Positions 45,861 through 54,186 of a DNA stretch of 64,000 nucleotides are shown here, one piece after another. The stretch lies in NCBI RefSeq assembly GCF_012927125.1, contig NZ_JABBFZ010000028.1:1-64000 (forward strand), read 5' to 3'. The translations under genes were made by a program, and so were the position numbers. The notes below the pieces were generated by a model. It made no database searches, was not told where the DNA came from, and saw only the letters and a program-made list of their open reading frames with translations. Positions within the stretch are counted from its first letter, which is position 1. Every line of letters begins with the position of its first letter. This stretch comes from Paraburkholderia antibiotica. GTDB taxonomy: Bacteria > Pseudomonadota > Gammaproteobacteria > Burkholderiales > Burkholderiaceae.

Positions 45861-46673
45861 TTATCGTCCTTCCAGAATTCTTCTCGCCTTCAAAATCACC
45901 GGCATATCGACCATCTTGCCATCCACCGCGACCGCAGCGCCCTGACTTGCGTCCACCGCTGCCAGCACCCGCCGTGCCCATTCCGTCTCCGCGTCGCTCC
46001 ACGCATACGCGCGATGCACGGCGTCGATCTGCTTCGGGTGAATGCAGAGCTTGCCGCCGAAGCCGAAGCGTCTGCCACGCCGCGCGTCGGCTTCGACCGC
46101 GTCGGTATCGGTGATCGTCGTCGAGACGCCGTCCACCGGCGCGCCGAGGCCGGCGAGCCGCGACGCCAGCACGATCTGCGAGCGAAACAGATGCAACTCC
46201 TCGCCGTCCCCATCGATTCCCAGATCGACCTGGAAATCGAGCGTGCCGAACACGATGCGCTGCACGCGCGGCGCGGCGCACAACTCCGCGAGATTCGCGA
46301 AGCCGCGCGCGGTCTCGACAATCGGCAGCACGTTGAGGGCCGGATGCGCATGCGCGAGCACCGTGTCTACCTGCTCGCGCGTCTCGGCTTTCGGCAGCAC
46401 GATGCCGGCCACGCCGGGTTGACCGACCAGCGCGGCGACATCGTCGCGGAACCATGAGGTGTCCGAACCATTGACGCGCACCCACGCGGCGCGCTCCGCG
46501 TGCGCGGCCACCTCGGCCAGCACCACGGCGCGCGCGGCCAGCTTGTCGCCCGGCTGTACCGCGTCTTCCAGATCGAGAATCACCGCGTCGGCGCCGGCGG
46601 CGTAGGCCTTATCGAAACGCTCCGGCCGGTTGCCCGGCACGAACAGATACGAGCGAGGCAGCGGGCCGCTCAT
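45861..46673 (-). CDS. CitE-like CoA-ester lyase (HpcH/HpaI fold)
   Basis: Mg-dependent CoA-ester lyase of 270 residues, CitE/citramalyl-CoA lyase group. RSYLFVPGNRPERFDKA near 7-23, DAVILDLEDAV near 29-39, the metal-binding Glu in LPIVETARG near 116, FGTLDFQVDLG near 142 and GFGGKLCIHPKQ near 205 are all typical. In the P. aeruginosa itaconate cluster the equivalent cleaves citramalyl-CoA to acetyl-CoA and pyruvate. Here it is last in a run of CoA transferase and MmgE/PrpD genes and overlaps the latter as ATGA. Substrate inferred. Confidence 0.9.
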   Translation of the reverse strand: MSGPLPRSYLFVPGNRPERFDKAYAAGADAVILDLEDAVQPGDKLAARAVVLAEVAAHAERAAWVRVNGSDTSWFRDDVAALVGQPGVAGIVLPKAETREQVDTVLAHAHPALNVLPIVETARGFANLAELCAAPRVQRIVFGTLDFQVDLGIDGDGEELHLFRSQIVLASRLAGLGAPVDGVSTTITDTDAVEADARRGRRFGFGGKLCIHPKQIDAVHRAYAWSDAETEWARRVLAAVDASQGAAVAVDGKMVDMPVILKARRILEGR

Positions 46674-48076
46674 GCCGCCACCGCCGCTGTCGCCGCTGTC
46701 GAACTAGCCTCGAACACCGCGCCGACCTGCGCCTGCTGCGCGATCTGCCACGCGTTCGCCAGCAGCCGCGCCGCCTCGGCTTCGCTCGCCGCGCCGGCAA
46801 ACGCCGCGAGCCGCTGCAGCTTCGTCGCGATCTCGTCGCGCGACAGCGTATTGCCCGGATCGCCCTTCGGCTCGTCGACGCGGCCGTCGAACACCCGGCC
46901 GTCGGTCGTCGTCACCGTGACCTTGCCGATCCAGCGCGCCGGATAGGCTGCGTCGACTTCGGCGTCGAGCGCCATCGAGACCTTGTCGCGGAACGCCGCG
47001 ATCTCGCTCGCGTCGAAGCCCTGCTCGAACTCGGTCACGCCCGCATAGCCGTGATGCGCGACGAGCCCGAGCACCGTGCCCATGTTGAACTTCGCCTGAT
47101 GCACGGTGCGCGGCGTCACGACCGCGCCGAGCACGTCGATCGCGCCTTGATGGACGTGCGCGACGACCTTCGCGATCTCGCGCGGCGCGAGACGATGCGC
47201 CTGCACGACCGCGAGCAGCGCGTCGGCGGCCGGGTGCGTGTGGCGGCACGCCGCGTGATATTTGAACGAGGTCTCCGCGGTCGCCCAGCGGCTGCCGAGC
47301 CGGTCGACGAGGCGCGCCGGATCGGCATCGCTCGACAGGCCCGCCGCCATCCCCTTCGCGCCTTCGAGAATATGCGTCGCGCCCTTGAAGCCGTCGGCGG
47401 CGAGCTGCGCGGCCATTAGGCCGTTCGCGGCCGCCATCGCGGTGTGCAGTTGCTTCGAGTCGGCGGCGTCGCGCAGAAACTCCCACAGCCCGCTCGCCTG
47501 CGTGCCGGCCGAGCCGAACGCGTCGAGCATCTGCAGCGGCGACAGGCCGAGCAGCCGGCCGGCCGTCGCCGCTGCCGCGACCGTGCCGACCGTGCCGGTG
47601 GTGTGAAACACCTTGTAGTGCGAGCGCCCGAGAAATTCGCCGATGCGGATGCCGACTTCGTAGCCCGCGACCGCCGCAGCGATGAACTCGCGCCCCGACG
47701 CGCGCCGCGCCTGTGCGAGCGCGAGCGCGACCGGGAACACCACGGTCGCCGGATGAAATACCGAGCCGTTGTGCACATCGTCCTGCTCGGCGAAGTGGGA
47801 AGCCGCTCCGTTGACCATCGCGGCGAAATACGGCGTGGCGCGGCTGCGGTCGATCAGCACTTCGCTGGGACCGTTACCGGCCGCATCGGGCACGCCGCCC
47901 GCCTGACGTGCAAACCGCGCGATCGTTTCGACCGGCCGCGCGCCCTTGCCGGCCAGCGCCGAGCCGAGCCAGTCGACGTACAGGTTGACGGTACGCTCGA
48001 CGACCTCGCGCGGAATGCTGTCGAAGTCGAGTTGCGCGGCGAAAGTGGCAAGCGTGAGACTGGGATGGTCGTTCAT
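46670..48076 (-). CDS. MmgE/PrpD-family protein
   Basis: MmgE/PrpD superfamily protein (468 residues), related to 2-methylcitrate dehydratase and cis-aconitate decarboxylase. Family segments include YVDWLGSALAG near 32, HFAEQDDVHNGSVFHPATVV near 93-112, HTTGTVGTVAAAATAGRLLGL near 158 and KYHAACRHTHPAADALL near 270. Its role in itaconate-type clusters is not settled; hydration or dehydration of a C5 dicarboxylate is plausible. ATG at 48076 (MNDHPS) is selected because the longer frame is basic and non-homologous. It lies about 120 bases after the CoA transferase. Confidence 0.88.
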   Translation of the reverse strand: MNDHPSLTLATFAAQLDFDSIPREVVERTVNLYVDWLGSALAGKGARPVETIARFARQAGGVPDAAGNGPSEVLIDRSRATPYFAAMVNGAASHFAEQDDVHNGSVFHPATVVFPVALALAQARRASGREFIAAAVAGYEVGIRIGEFLGRSHYKVFHTTGTVGTVAAAATAGRLLGLSPLQMLDAFGSAGTQASGLWEFLRDAADSKQLHTAMAAANGLMAAQLAADGFKGATHILEGAKGMAAGLSSDADPARLVDRLGSRWATAETSFKYHAACRHTHPAADALLAVVQAHRLAPREIAKVVAHVHQGAIDVLGAVVTPRTVHQAKFNMGTVLGLVAHHGYAGVTEFEQGFDASEIAAFRDKVSMALDAEVDAAYPARWIGKVTVTTTDGRVFDGRVDEPKGDPGNTLSRDEIATKLQRLAAFAGAASEAEAARLLANAWQIAQQAQVGAVFEASSTAATAAVAA

Positions 48077-48196
48077 GAGTGTCGTGCGCGCTGTCGCGCC
48101 GGTGTGCATGAGGTTCGTTTGAAAATGCCGGCGCGACGCGCGCATCGCACGCATCGCACGTCTGCGCCGGCGCAAAACAAAACAGGCTTAGCGCGT

Positions 48197-49375
48197 TCAG
48201 ATCGTGCCGGCCGCGCGCAACGCATCGATACGCGCAGCGTCGTAACCGAGTTCGCGCAGAATCGCTTCGGTATGCTGACCAAGCGCGGGCACCGGATCCA
48301 TGCGCGGATCGAAGTCCGTCGGCAGACCCGGCGGCAGCAACGCGGGCACCGTACCCGCCGCCGTGCCGACTTCCTGCCAGCGCTCGCGCGCCTTCAGTTG
48401 CGGATGCGCCCACACGTCGGCGAGCGTATTCATCTGTGCGTTTGCAATGCCGGCCTGATCGAGCCGCGCGATCACCTGCGCGGCGCTCAGCGTCGCGAAT
48501 GCCGCGACGATCACCTCGCGCAATGCGTCGCGCGCCGCCGTGCGTTTCGAGTTCGACGCGAAGCGCTCGTCGGTTGCGAGCTCGGGCTGTTCGAGCACGC
48601 GCTCGCAAAAGAGCTTCCATTCGCGCTCGTTCTGCAAACCGAGCATCACGACCTTGCCGTCGCCGGCCGCGAACGGACCGTACGGATAGATCGTCGCGTG
48701 CGCGGCGCCCGCGAGCGCGGGCGGAGGCTGACCGTCGATCGCATAGTAGAGCGGGTAGCCCATCCACTCGACCATGCTCTCGAGCATCGACACGTCGATG
48801 CGGCAACCGCGCCCCGTGCGTCCACGCAGCAGCAGCGCGCTCAGGATGTTCGAATACGCGTACATGCCCGCCGCGATGTCGGCGATCGAGCAGCCCGCCT
48901 TCGCGGGCGCGCCCGGCGAGCCGGTGATCGACAGGAAGCCGGATTCGCTCTGGATCAGCAGGTCGTAGGCCTTCTTGTCGCGGTACGGACCATCCGAGCC
49001 GTAGCCGGAAATATCGCAGACGATCAGCTTCGGATACTTCTCGCTCAGCGCGTCGTAGCCGAGGCCGAGCCGTTCGGCCGCGCCCGGCGCGAGGTTCTGC
49101 ACGAGCACGTCGGCGTCCGCGACGAGCGAATCGAGAATTTCCGCCGCCGCCGGTTGCTTCAGATCCAGCGACAGACTTTCCTTCGAGCGATTGGTCCAGA
49201 CGAAATGCGACGACAGCCCATGCACGCGTTCGTCGTAACCGCGCGCGAAGTCGCCGACGCCCGGCCGTTCGATCTTGATCACGCGCGCGCCGAGATCGGC
49301 GAGTTGCCGCGTGCAGAACGGCGCGGCAATCGCGTGCTCGAGCGTAATGACCTTGATACCGTCGAGTGGTCTCAT
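48197..49375 (-). CDS. Family III CoA transferase (CaiB/BaiF), itaconate or mesaconate CoA-transferase-like
   Basis: Class III CoA transferase of 392 residues. The amino end has LDGIKVITLEHAIAAPFCTR near 4-23 and LGARVIKIERPGVGD near 28-42. The catalytic Asp is in KKAYDLLIQSESG (Asp138), and the chain ends in LGYDAARIDALRAAG. In P. aeruginosa the adjacent-gene equivalent moves CoA from succinyl-CoA to itaconate. Together with the hydratase-like and lyase genes alongside, activation of a C5 branched dicarboxylate is the best inference. Confidence 0.9.
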   Translation of the reverse strand: MRPLDGIKVITLEHAIAAPFCTRQLADLGARVIKIERPGVGDFARGYDERVHGLSSHFVWTNRSKESLSLDLKQPAAAEILDSLVADADVLVQNLAPGAAERLGLGYDALSEKYPKLIVCDISGYGSDGPYRDKKAYDLLIQSESGFLSITGSPGAPAKAGCSIADIAAGMYAYSNILSALLLRGRTGRGCRIDVSMLESMVEWMGYPLYYAIDGQPPPALAGAAHATIYPYGPFAAGDGKVVMLGLQNEREWKLFCERVLEQPELATDERFASNSKRTAARDALREVIVAAFATLSAAQVIARLDQAGIANAQMNTLADVWAHPQLKARERWQEVGTAAGTVPALLPPGLPTDFDPRMDPVPALGQHTEAILRELGYDAARIDALRAAGTI

Positions 49376-49388
49376 GATGTTCGTCGCC

Positions 49389-50552
49389 TCAGAACGAACG
49401 CGGCAGCCCGAGGATATGCTCGGCCACGTACGAGAGAATCAGATTGGTCGAAATCGGCGCGACCTGGTACAGGCGCGTTTCGCGGAATTTACGCTCGACG
49501 TCGTACTCGCACGCGAAGCCGAAGCCGCCGTGAAACTGCAGACACGCATTGGCCGCTTCCCACGACGCATCCGCCGCAAGCAGCTTCGCCATGTTTGCCT
49601 GCGCGCCGCACGGCTCGTGTGCATCGAAACGGCGTGCCGCTTCGAACCGCATCAGACTCGCCGCCTCGACGTTGATGAAGGAGCGCGCGATCGGAAACTG
49701 CACGCCCTGGTTCTGGCCGATCGGCCGGCCGAACACCACGCGATCCTTCGCATACTCGGTGACTTTATCGACGAACCAGTAGCCGTCGCCGATACATTCC
49801 GCGGCGATCAGCGTGCGCTCCGCGTTCAGGCCGTCGAGAATGTATTTGAAGCCCTGCCCTTCCTCGCCGATCAGATTCTCGGCGGGGATTTCGAGGTTGT
49901 CGAAGAACAGTTCGTTGGTCTCGTGATTGACCATGTTCAGAATCGGCTGCACGGTCATGCCGTGACCGATCGCTTCGCGCAGATCGACGATAAAGATCGA
50001 CATGCCCTCGGATTTCTTCTTCACGTCCGCGAGCGGCGTGGTGCGCGCGAGCAGGATCATCAGGTCCGAGTGCTGCACGCGCGAGATCCACACCTTCTGG
50101 CCGTTGATCACATAGCGATCGCCGCGTCGCTCGGCAGTGGTCTTGATCTTCGTCGTATCGGTGCCGGTGGTCGGCTCGGTCACGCCCATCGATTGCAGGC
50201 GCAGGTCGCCGCTCGCGATCTTCGGCAGATACTTGCGCTTCTGCTCTTCCGAGCCGTGCCGCAACAACGTGCCCATGTTGTACATCTGACCGTGGCACGC
50301 ACCCGAGTTGCCGCCGGCACGATTGATCTCCTCCATGATGACCGACGCTTCGGTAAGCCCGAGCCCCGAGCCGCCGAACTCCTGCGGAATCAGCGCGGCG
50401 AGCCAGCCGGCCTTCGTCAGCGCGTCGACGAACTCCTCCGGATAACCGCGTGCTTCGTCGATCTTGCGGAAGTACTCGCCGGAAAACTGCTGGCACAGAT
50501 CGCGCACGGCCTCGCGAATGTCCTGGAACGAATCGTGTTGCGTGGTTTGCAT
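49389..50552 (-). CDS. Acyl-CoA dehydrogenase with atypical catalytic site
   Basis: Acyl-CoA dehydrogenase fold, 387 residues. MGVTEPTTGTD near 128 is the flavin-binding TEP segment, and LQFHGGFGFACEYDVERKFRET near 338 (split as FHGGFGFACEYD and VERKFRE) is the carboxyl domain. Where the usual enzymes have YEGT with the catalytic Glu, this one has LYQVAPISTN (Tyr362-Gln363), so the general base must sit elsewhere or the chemistry differs. A similar gene lies in the P. aeruginosa itaconate cluster. It is 13 bases from the CoA transferase gene and in the same unit. Confidence 0.88.
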   Translation of the reverse strand: MQTTQHDSFQDIREAVRDLCQQFSGEYFRKIDEARGYPEEFVDALTKAGWLAALIPQEFGGSGLGLTEASVIMEEINRAGGNSGACHGQMYNMGTLLRHGSEEQKRKYLPKIASGDLRLQSMGVTEPTTGTDTTKIKTTAERRGDRYVINGQKVWISRVQHSDLMILLARTTPLADVKKKSEGMSIFIVDLREAIGHGMTVQPILNMVNHETNELFFDNLEIPAENLIGEEGQGFKYILDGLNAERTLIAAECIGDGYWFVDKVTEYAKDRVVFGRPIGQNQGVQFPIARSFINVEAASLMRFEAARRFDAHEPCGAQANMAKLLAADASWEAANACLQFHGGFGFACEYDVERKFRETRLYQVAPISTNLILSYVAEHILGLPRSF

Positions 50553-50570
50553 AATCGGGTCTCGTGGAGT

Positions 50571-51413
50571 TCAGGCAAGCGCGGCGGTCGCGCGCATGGT
50601 CAGATAACCTTCGTGGTCTTTGGCCCACAGGTCGATGGTCTTGCCGTCGGCGGAGGGCTTGCCGCACACCTTGAACGGCTGATTCGCGAAGGTCGGGCGC
50701 AGCGCGCGGAACGCGAAGCTTTGCAGCGTGGCGTGCGGCAATTCGCGGCGCAGCAGATCGACGAGCAACGTCGCGATCAGCGGACCATGCACGACGAGGC
50801 CGGGATAGCCCTCGACCTGGGTGACGTACGGCTGGTCGTAGTGGATGCGGTGGCCGTTGAAGGTCAGCGCCGAGTAGCGGAACAGCATCACCTCGTCGGC
50901 ATCGATCGTGCGGCTCCACGTTTCGCCTTCGGGCGCGAGCGACGGCTGTTGCGGCCGCGCGCCGTCCTGCGGCGCGTCGCGATAGACGATGTCGTGTTCC
51001 TCTTCGAGCTTCAGCTCGCCGCCGGCTTCGTACGCATGCTGCACGGTGACGAACACGAGGCGGCCCGAGCGGCCGGTCTTGTCTTCGATATTGGCGATCG
51101 TCGAGGTGCGCTTCGCGTGCTCGCCGACCTTCAGCGGCGCATGGAACGTGAGGCGGCCGCCGGCCCACATGCGACGCGGCAGCGGTACCGGCGGCAGAAA
51201 GCCGCCGCGCTTCGGATGACCGTCGGGGCCCACTTCGGCGAGCGCCGCGACCGGCAGAAAATACAGCCAGTGCCACAACGGCGGCACCGTATCGCCGCTT
51301 TCCTCGCGATCGAGGGTGGCGGCCAGTGCCTGCAGCGGAAACGCGGTGATGTGGTCCTCGGTCACCGCCTGCTTGTTAAGCCAGTCGTCGAGTTTTTCTG
51401 AGCCTACTGACAT
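50571..51413 (-). CDS. FAS1-like/MaoC dehydratase, itaconyl-CoA or mesaconyl-C4-CoA hydratase-like
   Basis: Hotdog-fold protein of 280 residues with an amino-terminal FAS1-like dehydratase half (PPLWHWLYFLP near 44, GGFLPPVPLPRRMWAGGRL near 69-87) and a carboxyl MaoC half (FRYSALTFNGHRIHYDQPY near 178-196, GLVVHGPLIATLL near 204). The NGHRIHYD stretch holds the hydratase His/Asp. This architecture matches itaconyl-CoA hydratase (Ich) and mesaconyl-C4-CoA hydratase. ATG at 51413 has GGGAGA upstream. It leads the five-gene itaconate-like unit. Confidence 0.9.
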   Translation of the reverse strand: MSVGSEKLDDWLNKQAVTEDHITAFPLQALAATLDREESGDTVPPLWHWLYFLPVAALAEVGPDGHPKRGGFLPPVPLPRRMWAGGRLTFHAPLKVGEHAKRTSTIANIEDKTGRSGRLVFVTVQHAYEAGGELKLEEEHDIVYRDAPQDGARPQQPSLAPEGETWSRTIDADEVMLFRYSALTFNGHRIHYDQPYVTQVEGYPGLVVHGPLIATLLVDLLRRELPHATLQSFAFRALRPTFANQPFKVCGKPSADGKTIDLWAKDHEGYLTMRATAALA

Positions 51414-51578
51414 GGCAAAGTCTCCCAGGTACGGATGTTGATCCTTGTAGGCCTTTACTATGACCGACGCACGGCCCTCCGCGAAGTTTGCATTTTCGAA
51501 GCGGGCGTTTGGTTTTGGTTAAGGCGCTTGACTGACATGCCGCTAACGCGCCGCTGACGCTCCGCTTCCCCGTCAGCC

Positions 51579-52370
51579 CTAACCGCGCAGATGCGCGGAC
51601 GCTTCGTCCTCGATCCGTTGCCAGATCTCGATCGCCATCGGCTTTTCGCCTTCTTCCATGATATGACCGACGAGGCCGATCGCGCGCGCCATCACGCCGA
51701 AGCCCCGCACGATGCGCCACGGAAAGCCGAATTCGCAGCAGATCGCACCGATCGCGCCGGTCGCGTTGATCGGCAGCGTCTTGCCCGATGCGCGCTCGGC
51801 TTCGGCGCCGATCAGCTTCATCAGCTTCACGTAGCGGCCCGCCATGCCGTTGTCGGCCGCCAGTTGAAAGAGTCGCGGGGTGCGCGGGTCGATCGGCTTA
51901 TGCAGCGGATGACCGAGGCCCGGCACGATCGCACCGCGCTCGCGATAGGCGGCGACGGTGTCGCGCGCGATCCGTTCGAGGTCGGCATCGCTCACGTCGG
52001 CCGACGTATACGGCAACGCCTCGGACAGCATCCGGCACGCGGCCTCCATACTGCCGACGAACACCGAGCCAAGCCCGCACAGGCCCGCCGCGACCGCCGC
52101 CTGCAACGATTCGGGCGCGCCGGCATAGGTCATGCGCGCGGCGATCGCGCTCGGCGTCATGCCGTGTTCGACCAGCGTGATCAGGATCGCGTTGAACATC
52201 GCCGACTGCTCGCGCGTCGCCTCGCGGCCGGTCAACTGCAGAAACGCGAAGTCACCGAGATTCATATGCCCGAGTACTTCGTTGGGCAGATCCTTGCCGC
52301 GCACGACGATGCGATCCGGCGTGCTGTAGGCGATATTCGAATGAATCAGCGGCTTGGGTGTTCTGGACAT
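51579..52370 (-). CDS. Citryl-CoA lyase-like protein (citrate synthase fold)
   Basis: A 263-residue protein of the short citrate-synthase/citryl-CoA lyase family. Conserved pieces are LGDFAFLQLTGREAT near 38-52, GHPLHKPIDPRTPRLF near 152-167 and FPWRIVRGFGVMARAIGLVGHI near 219-240 (split at GFGV). It lacks the large domain of full citrate synthases. It should form or cleave a citryl-type CoA ester. Its presence beside the CitE-fold lyase means the region encodes two unrelated folds with potentially similar chemistry. It sits between two gene runs, with about 150 bases on each side. Confidence 0.85.
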   Translation of the reverse strand: MSRTPKPLIHSNIAYSTPDRIVVRGKDLPNEVLGHMNLGDFAFLQLTGREATREQSAMFNAILITLVEHGMTPSAIAARMTYAGAPESLQAAVAAGLCGLGSVFVGSMEAACRMLSEALPYTSADVSDADLERIARDTVAAYRERGAIVPGLGHPLHKPIDPRTPRLFQLAADNGMAGRYVKLMKLIGAEAERASGKTLPINATGAIGAICCEFGFPWRIVRGFGVMARAIGLVGHIMEEGEKPMAIEIWQRIEDEASAHLRG

Positions 52371-52517
52371 GATGAGCGTGCTTCCTCTGAAGGGTTCTGC
52401 AACGATGAATTCGTTCGATGCGATGCAACGCGATGCGGCGCATCCGCTAGAAACGCGTGACGTTCACGCGTTTTCGAGGTCTTTTGGGAGGTCTTCCTGT
52501 TTCAGCGTGTGAAACTT

Positions 52518-53387
52518 TCACTGCAATTCCGCGCGGCCGTTGTTGAGCACAACCACATCGCGCTCCAGCACCCGCGAGCGGAATTGCACCGCGCCATCGT
52601 CGCGCCACAGCTCGGTGCGGATCGTCTCGCCCGGATAGACGGGTGCGCTAAAGCGCGCATACAACGACGCGAGTTTCTCGGGCCGCCCCGCGCACGCGGT
52701 CTTCAGCACCGCATGACCAGCCACGCCCCACGTCGCGAGACCGTGCAGGATCGGCCGCTCGAAACCCGCCGCGCGCGCGACGGCGGGGTCCGCGTGCAGC
52801 GGATTGTCGTCGCCGGACAGACGGTAGATCAGCGCGGTTTCGGGGCGCGTCGGCAGATCGCAGACCGCGTCGGGCGCGCGTTCGGGCAGCGGCGACGGAG
52901 CGGGCGGGGCCGCGTCGGAAGGCTGGCCGTTCGCGCTGAAACCGCCATCGCCGCGACAAAAATTCAGTTGTTCGATCGTCGCGAGCAGCGCGCCGCTCGC
53001 TTTTTCCGTGACGGTGCGCTCGATCAGCACCAGCGCACCCTTGCCCGGCCCCTTGTCGACGACACGCGTGACGCGCGAACGCCCCACCACGGTCGCCGCG
53101 ACCGGCAACGGCCGATGAATCCGCAAGCGCTGCTCGCCATGCAGCAGCTTCACCCAATCGATGCCGGTGCCCGGATGCTTGGCCCAGAAGCCCGGATAGC
53201 CGAGCACGGCCGCGAAAGTGGGCGGCACGCGCTGCGCTTTCTCGTAGACGAACGGCAGGTCGTCGGGATCGAGCGGATCGTTGCCATAGCCGAGACCGAG
53301 GCTGTAGAGCATCGCGTCGCGTTGCGTGTAGGTGTGTTCGATGTCCTCGAACGGCCAGTTGCGCAGCGTGTGATAGTCGATGGCCAT
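52518..53387 (-). CDS. MaoC-type (R)-specific enoyl-CoA hydratase 2
   Basis: Double hotdog-fold enoyl-CoA hydratase (289 residues) like the hydratase-2 part of peroxisomal multifunctional enzymes. It starts MAIDYHTLRNWPFEDIEHTY and has RDAMLYSLGLGYGNDPLDPDDL near 27-48 (split at GYGN). The carboxyl half has YRLSGDDNPLHADP near 198-211 with the catalytic Asp and His, followed by GFERPILHGLATWG. It hydrates 2-enoyl-CoA to the (R)-3-hydroxyacyl-CoA. ATG at 53387 lies seven bases after the crotonase stop; the longer frame is a shadow. Confidence 0.9.
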   Translation of the reverse strand: MAIDYHTLRNWPFEDIEHTYTQRDAMLYSLGLGYGNDPLDPDDLPFVYEKAQRVPPTFAAVLGYPGFWAKHPGTGIDWVKLLHGEQRLRIHRPLPVAATVVGRSRVTRVVDKGPGKGALVLIERTVTEKASGALLATIEQLNFCRGDGGFSANGQPSDAAPPAPSPLPERAPDAVCDLPTRPETALIYRLSGDDNPLHADPAVARAAGFERPILHGLATWGVAGHAVLKTACAGRPEKLASLYARFSAPVYPGETIRTELWRDDGAVQFRSRVLERDVVVLNNGRAELQ

Positions 53388-53394
53388 GGCGACC

Positions 53395-54186
53395 TCACGC
53401 GGCGGGCCACTGGAACAGCGGCGCCTGTTTGTCCTTGAAACGCTGCACGGCCTCGCGATGAAACGCGGTCGAAAACGCAATGCCCTGCGCGGCCGATTCC
53501 ATCTCGAGCATGCTGCGCAAATCCACGCTGAGCGACTGGTTCAGCGCCCGCTTCGCCAGCCCGAACGCGACCGGCGATGCGCTCGCGAGACTCGCGGCGA
53601 TCTGCATCGCGCGTGCGCGCAACGCGTCGGGCGCGACGATCTCGAACACCGCGCCGAGGCGCTGCGCTTCGTCCGCGCCCACTTCGCGAGCGGTGAATAC
53701 GAGGTCTTTCGCGCGCGCCATGCCTACGATGCGCGGCAACGTATAGAACGCGCCGCAATCGGGCACCAGACCGATCTTCATGAACGGCATGCAGAAACGC
53801 GCGCGCGGCGTGGCCAGCACGAAATCCGCGGTGAGCGCGAGACTGAAACCGGCGCCGTACGCGACACCATCCACAGCCGCGATCACCGGCCGGTCCAGGT
53901 CGAGCAGCATGCCGACCCAGCCGTGCAGATCGTCGATGCGATTGCGGCCTTCCTCGGCGCTCTGCACGTTCATGCCGCGCAGGTCGCCGCCCGAGCAGAA
54001 GTCTTCGCCCGCGCCGCACAGCACCAGCGCACGCACCGAACGGTCCTGGCGAATCGCGTAGATCGCTTCGCGCAGCGCGACGCGGATCGACGCGTCGAGC
54101 GCGTTCTTCTGGCGCGGACGATTCAAGGTCAGCGTCGCGACGCCCGTGTCCGCGTCGACGTCGTACAGCAATGCGTCGTCGCTCAT
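53395..54186 (-). CDS. Enoyl-CoA hydratase/isomerase (crotonase family)
   Basis: Crotonase-fold protein of 263 residues. The oxyanion-hole segments are RQKNALDASI near 25 and GAGEDFCSGGDLRG near 58-71. The second, AYGAGFSLALTADFVLATP near 108, leads to VPDCGAFYTLPRIVG near 141, where the usual hydratase Glu is replaced by Asp-Cys. That makes an isomerase-like activity (PaaG group) as likely as hydration. ATG at 54186 overlaps the ligase-like gene as ATGA. Confidence 0.88.
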   Translation of the reverse strand: MSDDALLYDVDADTGVATLTLNRPRQKNALDASIRVALREAIYAIRQDRSVRALVLCGAGEDFCSGGDLRGMNVQSAEEGRNRIDDLHGWVGMLLDLDRPVIAAVDGVAYGAGFSLALTADFVLATPRARFCMPFMKIGLVPDCGAFYTLPRIVGMARAKDLVFTAREVGADEAQRLGAVFEIVAPDALRARAMQIAASLASASPVAFGLAKRALNQSLSVDLRSMLEMESAAQGIAFSTAFHREAVQRFKDKQAPLFQWPAA

